From assembly GCA_014058105.1 (NCBI GenBank), contig JACGCM010000428.1, forward strand, positions 248,001 to 312,000: a DNA stretch of 64,000 bases. Reading direction: 5' to 3'. Positions 22,930 through 33,300 of this stretch are shown one piece after another. The stretch is from Kingdonia uniflora (taxonomy: Eukaryota; Streptophyta; Magnoliopsida; Ranunculales; Circaeasteraceae). The notes under the pieces were generated by a model. That model was not told the DNA's origin and did not search any database. It was given only the letters and a program-made list of their open reading frames with translations. The translations under genes and the position numbers were made by a program. Positions within the stretch are counted from its first letter, which is position 1; every line of letters begins with the position of its first letter.

Positions 22930-23918
22930 TCGTTGATGAGGAATCACATGATGAGGAAACTGGATGGAAGTATATTCATGGCGACATTTTCTGATACTCG
23001 AAGCATAAGTCCTTGTTCTCGGCTGTTCTTGGATCAGGAACTCAGCTCCTCACTCTTGCAATGTTCATATTTCTCCTTGCAATTGTTGGGGTTTTTTATC
23101 CGTACAATAAAGGGGCTCTCTTCACAGCTTGGGTTGTCATATACGCCCTCACATCTGGAATTGCAGGTTATACAGTAACCTCCACATATCTACAACTAGA
23201 AGGAACAAACTGGGTACGAAATTTAATTTTAACGAGTTGCTTGTTCTATGGACCGCTATTCTTGACATTTTGCTTCCCCAACACGGTTGCTATCGCGTAT
23301 AGTGCCACGGCAGCTTTACCCTTTGGAACAATCTTGGTGATTCTTCTTATATGGACACTTGTAACTTCTTCTTTACTTGTATTGGGTGGAATTGTGGGTA
23401 AAAATAGTAAAGCCGAGTTCCAAGCTCCATGTCGAACAACCAAGTATCGAAGTGAAATATTTTCTATGCCGTGGTATAGAGGAACAGTTCCTCAGATAGC
23501 AATGGCGGGGTTTCTGCTCTTTAGTGCAATCTATATCGAGCTATACTACATATTTGCAAGCGTTTGGGGCCACAAGATTTATACTATATATAGCATCTTG
23601 TTCATCGTTTTCATCATTCTTATCATCGTTAGGGCCTTTATCACTGTAGTACTGACGTACTTTTAGCTTGCTGTTGAGGATCATGAATGGTGGTGGAGGT
23701 CTGTCCTTTGTGGAGGCTCTACAGGTGTATTTATCTACAGTTACTACCTTTACTATTATTATGCATGATCGGACATGTCAGGTTTCATGCAAACATCATT
23801 TTTCTTTGGTTACATGACTCGTATATGCTATGGCTTCTTCCTCATGCTTGGGATAATTGGATTCCATGCTTCTTTGTTTTTTGTTCGCCACATATACCGC
23901 TCTATCAAGTGCGAGTAG
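22930..23918 (+). pseudogene. TM9SF / nonaspanin (EMP70) gene fragment (captured)
   Basis: The frame is near-continuous: ETGWKYIHGDIF at about 22958, LGSGTQLLTLAMF (23025), YPYNKGALFTAWVV, LEGTNWVRNL (23198), IAYSATAALPFG, NSKAEFQAPCRTTKYRS (23405) and IYIELYYIFASVWGHKIYT (23530), ending with the typical RSIKCE terminus before TAG at 23916. This is the membrane part of a transmembrane-9 superfamily protein, an endosome/Golgi multi-pass protein; eight or so hydrophobic segments are visible. The lumenal N-terminal half is absent. Three nonsense codons (TGA near 22995, TAG at 23665, TGA near 23766) each replace a codon expected as CGA or CAG, i.e. C-to-T changes. The rest is well conserved. Confidence 0.92.
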
Positions 23919-24775
23919 GTGTTCAAGAAGCAGTACATATGAATGAAAGATTTTATTTCAGTATTCAGTAACTTCACCATCCACGAGGCAGTTGTACCAC
24001 GTACAGTGTAGAGTTTACAATGTAGTAATTATAGTAGTAGAAGTGAAGCAAAAAGTACTACTTCCCTTGGTAAAATTCCAAGTTTTCATGTGAATTTTTT
24101 TTTTTTTTTTTTTTACAGGCTTGGTATCTCTATTGTCGTCGTGACTTCAGGTGCATAGACAAGCCGCTTCCTAGTCTTACTACTCTAGACTTGCAGGTAA
24201 GATAATCATTGGATTTGAATGTACTAACTGCGCATGTGTTATTAATGATTAATCCCATTCAGAAGCTAACTTTCTTTCTCATTAACATTTGTTTTGACAA
24301 ACCATTGCAGTATGTTTCCACGCAATTGTCAAACTGCCTACATAGAGCAAATGATTATTATTCCAGGTATTGTCACCTTGAATTTAGAATTGTTTTCTTT
24401 GTATTGGGTCGAGTTGAGCTACTATTGTCAAATTTCCTATTGCAGATGCAAATGGACACTCTTGCAAGTTCAGTAGGACTGCTCTCCTGTACACCGTAAT
24501 TGGGCCTTAAATGCATGGCTTTGTCTTAACTTGTGGAGCCATTGTTTAGAACATTTAGTAGATAACTGAAGCTGTGTGATGTGATCTTGTTGTGCTTTGA
24601 ACAAGCTTCAAATAATTTTAATTGGTTCATCGAGTAACTGACATGAACATTAAACATGAACATTAAGATACAATTCTCATATTTGCAACATCATTTTCGT
24701 ATATATTTTATTTATATATATATTTTCTTTTAATAAATGTTTTTGGGGATGGGTAATATAGTAAGCATTGTTGCC
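23919..24775 (+). other. 3' stretch after TM9SF with exon-like blocks
   Basis: A poly(T) run at about 24098-24115 precedes an acceptor and an exon-like block (24118-24197, donor GTAAGA). Further acceptor-like TTGCAG sites occur at 24310 and 24446, with GTATTG after 24366. No protein family is recognised. These may be 3' UTR exons or a third captured gene. Confidence 0.35.
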
Positions 24776-25215
24776 AAAACTGAAACAACGACAAAATTAA
24801 TCTATCGCTAAAGAAAAAATCAAAAAGAAGAAGCGACGAGCGAATCTTTGTCAGCAACAAATTAATATCGTTGCCACAGAGTATTTTTTGCAACAAACGT
24901 GTCTATTAGACGACAACAAGAAACTATCGTAGAAGGCGGTGTCGCCAAAGGTGTGTCTATTAGACGACGGTAAGAAATTTATGCAAAAGGCAGTATCGCC
25001 AAAGGTTTAGCGATAAAATTTACTGTCGCAAATACACAATAAACAATAACGAAATAGACCTATTACAAAAGCTATGACATTTGGCGTCAGGTTTGTCCGA
25101 CGCCAAACTTTTGATGACCCCACCATTAACGACAAAGATTTGACGGTTAAAAACCGTCGCTAAAAGGTTTTTGCAGCAGGTAAACACCATCGCGGAAAGA
25201 CTTTTTTTGGTGGTG
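24776..25215. repeat. CACTA right subterminal repeats
   Basis: Dense CGACA/TCGCC motifs. A 54-bp tandem duplication begins with GTGTCTATTAGACGAC at 24899 and 24953. Such subterminal arrays are transposase-binding regions in CACTA elements. Confidence 0.7.
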
Positions 25216-25292
25216 ACTGATTAATGACTGAAGACGAAGTACAACTCGAATATCCATGGAATACAGCCCATCTGAAAATGCTCTACAGATAA
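25216..25292 (+). pseudogene. Tat-1 pol, last codons
   Basis: Directly right of the CACTA end the sequence encodes MTEDEVQLEYPWNTAHLK and a stop at 25290-25292. This is the normal end of Tat integrase and shows that the CACTA element landed inside the pol reading frame. Confidence 0.85.
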
Positions 25293-25838
25293 CTGCTGTA
25301 ACCTCTTTCGCATAATTCAAATAAATACATATTTACTGTCAATTACATCTTTTAACTATACATTTTCTTAGTATCGGTACATGTACCACAACTAACTTTC
25401 ATCTCTTTGACAAACATCTATCCAATTACATAATAACTTTGTTTGCAATTCATTACTTATCGAACAAAACATATCATGATTTGCCATTTTTCTCAAAACC
25501 CAGATATCCCATAGAGGAACAACATCTGGTCATCATTCTTTATTCGTAGAGCCATTACATGGCCCTCTTTACATCAACTCAACTTCTTGAACAAAGCAAC
25601 ACTATGCATATCATCTGCATTAGTAAATAATGTTATCCATTTCGTCGAATCAAAACACTTGGCATATTATTTTTTACAAAAAATTTATGCATCTTGATTA
25701 ATTACTTCAAACACATTATTCGACAAACAACTATATCATAACTTAAACATTCAAAACGTAAAATTAAAAATTGTTTCGGTCCCATCGACCACTTGTACAT
25801 CAATTATTAACACAAAAACTTTTTAAAAAACAAACTTT

Positions 25839-28062
25839 CTACTCTGCAGGTAGAGAGATTGGGGTATCAACTTTCACTGGGATACCCAGAGTAAACTCAT
25901 CCAATATTCCCTTGGGAACAATACCCTCGGGAATGGTAGCCGCAGGAGCCTCAGGTGCCTCAAGAACTTTATCCTCCGCATCAGAATCCAGAAAAAACTG
26001 GTTACCAGTAACAACTAATTTTTTATAAAAATCTTTTCTCTCTTCCATAACATTAAATTGCCCAGAGAATTTGGCCTTCATATGCTTGAGGGAGTCGATG
26101 TTCACCCGGTCAGATTCACCCTTCACCTCGTTAAGGACTTTGGAATGCTCCACCTCCATTACCCTCTGAGAAGAAAGAATCTGTTCCCGAACATCTCTTT
26201 TAAAGTTCATCTTTTGCAATGCCAAAGCCTCTTCTCTCTCCTTCGCTAGATCAGCTCTTATCTGCTCGATCTTTTTCCTCTTCTCCATGTCCCAGGCTTT
26301 CTTTGCCTCGCGAATAGCCGCATCCTTCGCCTTCCTGACCCCAAGCTTTAACTTCTCCACCTTCGCCTAAAGCTTTTCTTTCTCCTGGATAAGATCATCT
26401 TTCTCCTTCACTAGCTCCTTCTCGATATTCTTGTAAGCGAAAAGCTGGTTTGCCAGAGTCCCAGCACCAAGGATACAAGGTTTTCCATGGACCAACAACT
26501 TCTTGATATGCAAGAGAGTCATAATATGAGTTCTCGAATGAGGGACCAAATTCTTTAGTTGAAGCAAAGTAGAGAAATTTCTAACCTTGTTCATGGTTCG
26601 GTGGCCTTCGATGAGGAAAGATGATAGACTTTCTGCCCTCACCAAGTAGTCAGCAAACTTCTTCTAAAAAGAAGTCGTCCCAGCGGTATAAGACTCAATG
26701 GTCCATTGGAACTCGGCCTCAGACTCCTCGCTTGGCGATTCTTCGTCTAGCCCACAGATTTCTTATTTATTTGCAAGTGGCCAATTTTGGAGGTCAACCA
26801 TATGCAGCCTCTGTTTCCGTAATATCGACCTTCTCTCTCAGATACCCTCTTCGATGGAGGAGCTGGAGGAGTAGGCTGGTTGGCAACCCTCATCTTCTTA
26901 CTCTTCCCAAAGGTTTTAGTCAGTAGAGCCTCCCTCTCTACAATCACAGAATCAGTGGTGTAATCACTCAGAGAAGGATTCTCGAGAGGCAAGCTCGAAT
27001 CCGCGACCCTCTTATTCCTGGTAGACCTTTTACCGTCAATAATCGGGATTTCATCACCTTTAGCTCGAGTTCTCTTTAAACCAGCTTCTTGGAAAAGATC
27101 GTCCATTTTCTCTTGGTCAACAACCAAATTGTTGATCCGACCAAAGTAACCCTTCCTGATGTTGAACAACTTTTCTGAAATACTTGAATTTCTATCGATC
27201 TCCTTCAAAGCTGCAAAAAGACAAACGACCAAACGTTAGACACCAATTTCAACCAATACCAAAAAGATAAAACTTCGACATACAAATTACCTAAACACAC
27301 ACCTAAGTGGAAAGTCTTTCTTTTCAGAGGCTCCCCGAGATTTTTCTTATAAAACTCATAGTTCCCCGAAACGAGGAGACATTTATCAAAATATTGCCCT
27401 CCTGTCGATACCATTTCGTAAAAAATGGGTCTCTTCAGGAACCTCACCAAGTACCTGTACCCTAGCTTTTGTAGATTTTGTTTGAGTGTGTAATACACAC
27501 ATAGATCATCTACCATGATAAGATCTTCCCCTCTATCCTTTAATCGACTATTTATCACTCCCACCACACAGAAGAGATCATAAATATTTGGGTTGAACTG
27601 ACTAGGCGCCACATTAAAAAAGATTAAAAACCTCTTCTTGTCAGCTTGAAGAGGCAGCTTTAGCCCCTTTTTTAACAGTTTTCGATGGACAAGAATGCAA
27701 TCCAAAGGAACGTCTTAATCTGTCATCTTATAATGATATTCCTCTAACCTAATGTCCTTTGGAATACCATATTTTACTTTAAAACTCAAAATTTTACTTG
27801 TTTCAGGGGCCTCACCATAACGTACCCCTTTTTCCCCTTCGACATCTTCCTCCCCACCATCACTACCTTCTCGATCACTTGCCTGCGGCTTGTGATCTAT
27901 GTCTGTCTTGGTCCCTTCCTCGTCCGACACTTCCACCACCCTGGGTGCCACATTATATTGATCGATACTCGCCACATCCGCACTACTCGAACCAACCCTA
28001 TACCTCACACCCAACTTTTGGAGACATCTTATTACATTAATTTGGAGTGGTTCTACATCCAT
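25839..28062 (-). CDS. Antisense accessory gene of Tat-1 (Transposase_28-like domain plus coiled coil)
   Basis: Minus strand, between the end of pol and the 3' LTR, so antisense to the element. Part 1 (28062-27215): an acidic N-terminus, then [32 protein letters not shown] and [16 protein letters not shown], which match the pattern of the Pfam putative gypsy-type transposon domain (Transposase_28, PF04195). An in-frame stop interrupts it at about 27716. A probable intron ends in TTTTTGCAG just before 27211. Part 2 (27211-26747) is basic and low in similarity. Parts 3 and 4 (26645-25839) are a long coiled coil rich in Lys/Glu ([20 protein letters not shown]) ending in a Pro/Glu-rich tail. Total about 650 residues with one or two breaks. 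The role is unknown; antisense accessory ORFs are known in some Tat-group elements (for example Grande). Confidence 0.7.
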
Positions 28063-28639
28063 GAGGTTGGCGAAGATTCCTTCTTTATCATTGTTTTAAA
28101 TAGGTTCAACCATTTTAGTGAACCTGAAAATCAGATTCCCTTTTTTAAGTTAGTATACTATCATATATGATACATTATATAACTTTATATGCTAGTATCA
28201 ATATTGTTGTTGAATTTAATCTCCAAACCATCATTCTTTTTATACCTATCTGATTCACACGTTACTACATTAAGTTCTCGATACATGATTTATTTTATAT
28301 TTTTACTAAGTCCTAACATCGACAACTATCTATCTGTCCCTAATTAACATCTTATACTCGAAGTACATGAACCACTATCTTCTCGAAGACACTTCGAAAG
28401 AACTAAGATTTCCTGCCAAAGCAAACAGAGTTCAAAATTTTTGATTTTACGCACTCTCCGGGGTAAAATCCAGTCCATTTAGCAAGAAATTCGGCGCTCC
28501 AACTGTCAAACACCATCCAATATCATATCACGACAGACAAACCCAAAGTTACGCCGTAATCACAGCGGTGCCCAAAACACAATCTCTCCCCTCATCATCT
28601 TTTATTATTGACACCCCCTTCTCTATAACCACCACCATC
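28063..28639. other. Tat-1 spacer without recognised gene
   Basis: AT-rich DNA between the antisense gene and the short antisense ORF at 28640-28993. It may be the promoter or an intron of the antisense gene. No repeats or RNA genes were seen. Confidence 0.5.
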
Positions 28640-28993
28640 TCACAACCCAAGGGGATTACAAAAATGACGGCACCAGGAGAAACTGCCACAGGTTGCCATG
28701 CCCGCCAAAGTATCTTCGTTCTCTACGTGAGCAGTGGCTAATTCACGAAGACTTTCGATGCGTTCTGAGGCCGTCAGCAGCACAAAATTAAACTGGCACT
28801 GGAAGAAAAACTCATCTCTTGCACGCTTGACCTCCAACTCTGTCATTTCTTCATATAATGGCTCAACCGGTAGGGGATAATACGACGATAGGGAAAACCG
28901 GCCAAAGTAAAATTCTTTCAACTCACCATACTTCACGTCTACACGCTTTAAAAACCTACTGTTCAACGCCTGAAACCGCTTCGTTATCATCAC
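28640..28993 (-). CDS. Short unknown protein, related to the one at 2033-2398
   Basis: 117 residues, starting at ATG 28993. It shares YGEL..FYFG, PLPVEPLYEEM and DEFFFQCQFNFVLL with the protein at 2033-2398, in the same order and spacing. It lies upstream of the antisense Transposase_28-like gene in the same direction, so it could be its first exon or a separate gene. No known domain is recognised; it is predicted helical and soluble. It sits inside Tat-1. Confidence 0.5.
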   Translation of the reverse strand: MMITKRFQALNSRFLKRVDVKYGELKEFYFGRFSLSSYYPLPVEPLYEEMTELEVKRARDEFFFQCQFNFVLLTASERIESLRELATAHVENEDTLAGMATCGSFSWCRHFCNPLGL

Positions 28994-29233
28994 AACCTAC
29001 TTTACCTTCACAAACTGCCGAACAACCATTTCCTTATTCTCAATCTATTTATAGCCTCACCTTCACCTTAACAGTTAGCACAATTCAACGTCCTGCCATA
29101 AATGCTCATTGGGAAAATAATATGAATAGAGTAATTTGACTTTCACTTCGAAAATGATAGCACACAGACTTCTAAAGCATTCGACAACCTGTTCCCATTC
29201 CGATGTTCTTCTCGACGCAATAGCAAGTAATTG

Positions 29234-29725
29234 TGTCGAGAATGAGACGATTGTAGTAGTATATTTCCCAGATTCGATAAGAAGAAGCTAATGAAAATTA
29301 GTCGAAGATATTCCATCATTCGAGAAGATGTCACATCTGCGACTACAGAGCTTGACCCACTGAAGTAGCCGTTATGCTTGGTTAAATAGAGTCGTTGCAA
29401 GGAGATTCGCGAAGTTCGCCCACTACCCGCCAAAATAGAAAACTATTTTATTTTTATAACTGTCTGTATCTGCTATAAATATAGGCAGAAAATATGTTAA
29501 TCGGATCAGCAACTCTATTAATCAGACAATCTTACGTCCTTACCAAACAACAATTGTAATAACTAGCAAATTATTGAATTTTGCACCAGAACCCTCATCG
29601 AGGTTTTGGTTTTTCTCAGACTTTACTGAGTTTCCACGTAAAATCCTGTGTGCTTAAGATTATAATTGCATAATCCTAACTAAAGTATTAACGAAGATTA
29701 TCCTCTCGAAAAACACGCCATTACA
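29234..29725 (+). repeat. Tat-1 3' LTR
   Basis: It begins around TGTCGAGAATGAGACG and ends ACGCCATTACA at 29725. Its body matches the 5' LTR with scattered substitutions and small indels, for example an extra segment near 29490. The divergence suggests an old insertion. The exact left edge is uncertain. Confidence 0.8.
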
Positions 29726-29786
29726 GGGCCCACATCCTTGCCACTATCAAATTATAAACCAGATTTAAATCTCCTTGTAGTTGGAG

Positions 29787-30146
29787 CACCTCCAACAGAA
29801 GAGTATGCGATTCCGGTTTACCATACCAATATTCTAAAATCGAATACTATTTTCATCAAACAGAGAATTACGGTTTTAAGAGAGACCTTGTGATGGGAGA
29901 GAGAGAGAGAGAGACGCCACGTGTATTAAAAAAAAATCTACGCGCTCAACGGTTCAACGCTTATGCATGAGAGAGATATGCCAACTGTATTAAAAAAATG
30001 TTGGGCGCTCAACGGTTCAGCGCTTAGGCGGTATGCGCATACTCCTCCTCAAGTTCAGGTTTCACATACTTTGTAGGAGTATGGAGGTGAGTATGCTGAA
30101 AGTATGAAACCTTAACAACATACTCTTCTGTTGGAGGTGCTCTTAC
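29787..30146. mobile_element. MITE with about 24-bp terminal inverted repeats
   Basis: The left end GAGCACCTCCAACAGAAGAG and the right end CTCTTCTGTTGGAGGTGCTC are exact inverted copies, continuing to GTATG/CATAC. The inside holds two direct copies of a roughly 65-bp unit (GCGCTCAACGGTTCAACGCT at about 29944, and a near copy at about 30006). No coding capacity. The target duplication is not clear, so the superfamily is not assigned. Confidence 0.8.
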
Positions 30147-30610
30147 AAAATCATCTCCTTGCTTATAAAGCTCCCCTTCTTTTTTATCTAAGGTGAGTCT
30201 GACTAAAGTCAGTAATTTTGGCTAACTCAAGTCACTTGTTTGTTTTTTTCACTCAGATCAACTTAGACTTAAATTTAACATCTTAAAACTCTTCTCTCCA
30301 TTCAGATCCAATAAGCCATCCCAATCGAGTGGGAGATTTGAGTATGACTATATTTTCTCCCCAAATTGCCCTCATCAAAAATAAAAAATACTAAAAACAA
30401 AATCACTTCTCCACAGCTCCTCCCCAAACGAAACTCCTCGATCTCGAACAAAAAACAACTGCAACAAACTCAATTTCGATCTCAAATCATCAATACCCAT
30501 CTCTCAAAATCAATGTTAAGAACAAATCACGAATAGAATGGCAGTGATAAATTAGGTCTGTTTTGTTTTGGGGATTTTGAAACTCTGAGGGAGAGAAATT
30601 ATTGAGAGAG

Positions 30611-30740
30611 ATGAGCGGAGGAGGAGGAGGTATTGGAGGTGAGGAGGGATTGAGTACCACTAAGACCCCAACAGATTTCTTCAAATCGATTCGTGGGAGA
30701 CCAGTTGTAGTCAAGCTCAACTCTGGCGACAATTACAGAG
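30611..30740 (+). pseudogene. LSM6: LSM6 first exon
   Basis: ATG at 30611. After a Gly-rich start the protein reads TTKTPTDFFKSIRGRPVVV followed by KLNSGDNYRG, which is the N-terminal Sm1 part of the U6 snRNA/decapping protein LSM6. The exon ends AATTACAGAG before a GTAACT donor at 30741. A GA/CT-rich 5' UTR-like stretch precedes it. No second exon (the expected TCLDGYMN region) was found up to 33690, where LINE-2 begins. It is probably a captured or duplicated gene fragment; LSM6 proteins are usually about 90 residues. Confidence 0.85.
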
Positions 30741-32161
30741 GTAACTTTATCTTTCTCACCCAATTTTTTTCTTCCAAATTTCATCATGTTGATTATTGTT
30801 TAGGGTTTCGAGTTGTTGCAATATTGCGTGTAATTATACTGGGTACTTACATTTTGAAAAGCTACTTCGAACCATGTAATAAAACTTGTGGTAGAGGACT
30901 CAATGAACAATTTCTTAGGAAGTTTCTCAATAAAATAGGTTCGGGAAATAAAGTCGAACGGAATTAGGAAATCTGAGAGGGGGGTATGGAGTAGTCATTG
31001 GTTGGATGGGGTTTGGGGAAGAGGAACCAACGATGGGGGTTGAAGGGAAGAGGGAGACGTTGGAGATCCTGGCCACACGGTGAAAGAACAAGGAGAGAGA
31101 GTAAAACTGCATAAAGCTTTCCAATTTATTCAGAACAAAAAACTTTAGTTTAAGTATAAACAAGTCAAACAAAAATGGGGTTTCTTTTTATCACAATGAC
31201 AATGACAAGACTTTGTTTGTTAATCTGAATTGTTCTCCTGACTTGTTTCCCTTTTAGTCTTTTAGAATCATTCACTTAGCACTTTGTTCTTTCATGGGGT
31301 TTCAAATATCTAATCAACAACATCATACATGATAAATATACGCCTTCAGGTTTTTAGTCCCATGAACATTAGAGACTGAGAGACCATTAGACCAAATGTG
31401 ATTTAGAAATAAAGTTGGAACCACTGCCCATATTAATATCTCTTGAATCATCTCAGTGACAATGGAAAATATTAGTTCAGAAAGGTAGATGTTTTGGAAT
31501 GAGGCCAATGTTCACAGAGGTTTAGCACCAAAATGCTAATTTTTTGTATCTCAATATGGAGAGGTTTAGCACCATAAACATTGTACAATTCCATTTTCTC
31601 TTGTCTTGTGCGAAGTTACAAATGATGGTGGAGTTGGGACCCAATATTTGGCATGGATTTCCTTTCAACCATGATGGTTTGTAACTTTGTTTCTCTTCTT
31701 CTCCCCCCACCCACTCCATCATCACAACATTTATACTATACTAAACATTAGATGATAATTATTTATTGTTTATAATACAACATTGAGTCCTCAACTTTTA
31801 CGCACTTTTCTTATGTTTTCATGATAGTTTAATTTCCTTCAAGTTGGTAACAGTTGAAAAACGTAGTCTTTTGCTTTGTCCATCTGCCTAGAATGTTGTT
31901 GACCATGCTGTTCTGTTTATATGTTACAGTTTATATGTTACAGTGGTACCAAATTTGTACAGTGAAGAGGATAAAGCTAGAGGTGCACAAGCTAGAAGAC
32001 AAAGCTAGAGGTGCAAAGCTGTAACAAGAACTCATAAGTTGTTGGGTGCTAGCAATGAGCACAACTACAGGGTAATCTTTATGGGGCTTGAGCCAGAGCA
32101 GCGTCTTGCTTATTTGTATTAACTTCAAACTAATGTTAATCTTTATTTGATTTTAGGGATT
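30741..32161. other. Gene-free DNA after the LSM6 exon
   Basis: Intron-like DNA with no recognisable exon. Two copies of AGCACCAAAATGC/AGCACCATAAACA context around GAGGTTTAGCACCA occur at 31519 and 31560. A direct repeat, AAGCTAGAGGTGCA, is present at 31974 and 32003. Confidence 0.5.
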
Positions 32162-32482
32162 TATGTATTTGTGTTTGCTATATATACAGGTTCTTTTTTA
32201 TGTATTTGTGTTTGATATATATCATATTTTTTTTCTTCTATGTATTTGTGTTTGTTATATATACATGTTCTTTTCTATGTATTTGTGTTTGCTATATTCT
32301 ATGTATTTGTGTTTCTTATATATACAGGTTATTTTCTATGTATTTGTGTTTGCTATATTATATGTATTTGTGTTTGATATATATACATATTCTTTTTTAT
32401 GTATTTGTGTTTGTTATATATACAGGTTCCTTTTTTTTTTTTTTTTTTTTTCATTTTTATGTATTTGTGTTTGCTATGTATA
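32162..32482. repeat. Minisatellite with unit TATGTATTTGTGTTTGCTAT
   Basis: About nine copies of a 25-40-bp unit starting TATGTATTTGTGTTTG, most followed by TATATATACAGGTTCTTTT or a shortened form. A poly(T) run of about 22 lies near 32429. The open frames across it on the plus strand are only the repeat translated. Confidence 0.9.
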
Positions 32483-33132
32483 TGTGGTGTTGACGTTGAT
32501 GACGAAGGAGTGATGGTGATGGTGGTATTGGTGATGAATATGTGAGGGTGTTTGCTTATAAGTTGAGAGGGGTATTTTAATATTTGCCTATTTTAGTCAG
32601 ATCTAACTAGCCAAAAAAGCAAACACTCCAAGGCACACTCAGATAGTGAATACCTCTAGGTGGACTCAGAGCAAGAGCAAGTCAGACTCAGATCAACTCA
32701 GAAGTAAAAAAAATAAACGACCCCTAAATCCCCTCCACTTATTTTTTTCTCTTCTCTATCTTGCACTCACCTTTGAGTCTTATATGATGGATCTCTCTTG
32801 TACTCACCTTTGAATTTGTTTTACATGATGAATCTCTCTTGCACTCACCTTTGAATCGAATCTCTTATAGTTTCTCTCTTTCTCCTAGATTTTTCTTGAA
32901 ATTGTGTGAATGGGTATCGATTTTTGGTGCAAAGGATAGAGAGAAACTTCAATCCTGTGATTTTGAAGCATTTGTTTATGAGCAAGACAAACAAACCCCC
33001 AATTTCTCTCTGATTCATTTGGTGAAAGGTTGGTTGATTTCGTTTTTCTCTTTTACTAGGTTTTAGTTAGTTTTTTTTTTTTTTTTGAAATTGTGATATG
33101 TTTCTAGGTTAATTGGGATTGTTCATTTCCAG
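32483..33132. other. Gene-free DNA, 5' UTR-like repeats
   Basis: Contains three copies of TCTCTCTTG(C/T)ACTCACCTTTGAAT-like sequence at about 32750-32860. A GGTCGTTTA-type MITE end (reverse of TAAACGACC) lies near 32720. No recognised exon before the RPL18 fragment. Confidence 0.5.
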
Positions 33133-33300
33133 GAGGGTAAGATCGTTGTGATTATTGGAACAGTTATTGATGATACTAGAGTTGATGAGGTACATTTGAT
33201 TAAAGTTCATGATTTGAGGTTTACCAAGACTGCGAGTATGAGAATTGAAAAGGCGGGTGGGGAATGCTTGAAATTTGATCAGCTTTCACTAAGGGCGAGG
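33133..33300 (+). pseudogene. RPL18: 60S ribosomal protein L18 (eL18) exon fragment
   Basis: After a TTTCCAG acceptor the sequence reads EGKIVVIIGTVIDDTRVDEV, then LKV-type HDLRFTKTASMRIEKA and GGECLKFDQLSLRAR. This is the conserved middle of ribosomal protein L18e, a large-subunit component. The downstream part diverges after LRA and a stop follows at about 33325. The N- and C-terminal exons are absent. It lies near the LSM6 exon, so both may have been carried by one unrecognised element. Confidence 0.85.

Larger units (their letters stand above)
19145..25215. mobile_element. CACTA (EnSpm) element carrying host gene fragments
   Basis: The left end is CACTACCAAAAAAATG and the right end TTTTTTTGGTGGTG; the right end reversed reads CACCACCAAAAAAA, one mismatch in 14. 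Subterminal DNA on both sides is rich in GCGACA/CGTCGC-type motifs (19145-19340 and 24780-25215). It splits Tat-1 pol: integrase C-terminal residues lie just left, and the last pol residues (LEYPWNTAHLK) just right, so Tat-1 is older. The flanking 3 bases (ATA left, ACT right) are not an exact target duplication. No transposase (TNP2/TNPA) was seen, so it is non-autonomous. Inside are TOP2 and TM9SF segments. Confidence 0.88.
14877..29725 (+). mobile_element. Tat-1: Tat-lineage LTR retrotransposon with nested CACTA
   Basis: Two direct LTR copies (about 14877-15331 and 29234-29725) share long near-identical blocks, such as TTCCATCATTCGAGAAGATG. The 5' LTR is followed by a primer-binding-type sequence and a plus-strand gag remnant and pol. 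Pol is interrupted by a CACTA element at 19145-25215 and ends at 25292. An antisense gene occupies 25839-28062. Without the CACTA the element would be about 8.8 kb. Much of gag and all of the protease are missing (deletion near 15850), so it cannot act on its own. The left LTR boundary is uncertain; no matching target duplication was found for the GGGCC that follows the 3' LTR. Confidence 0.9.

Noticed and set aside
19142..25218. Three-base target duplication for the CACTA element
   Set aside because: Flanks read ATA and ACT. They do not match, so no duplication is claimed.
30741..30967. Continuation of the LSM6 frame past 30740
   Set aside because: The frame simply reads through a consensus GTAACT donor into intron; LSM6 similarity stops exactly there.
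32163..32513. 116-residue Tyr/Phe/Cys-rich open frame that looks like a membrane protein
   Set aside because: It is a minisatellite (unit TATGTATTTGTGTTTG) read in frame.
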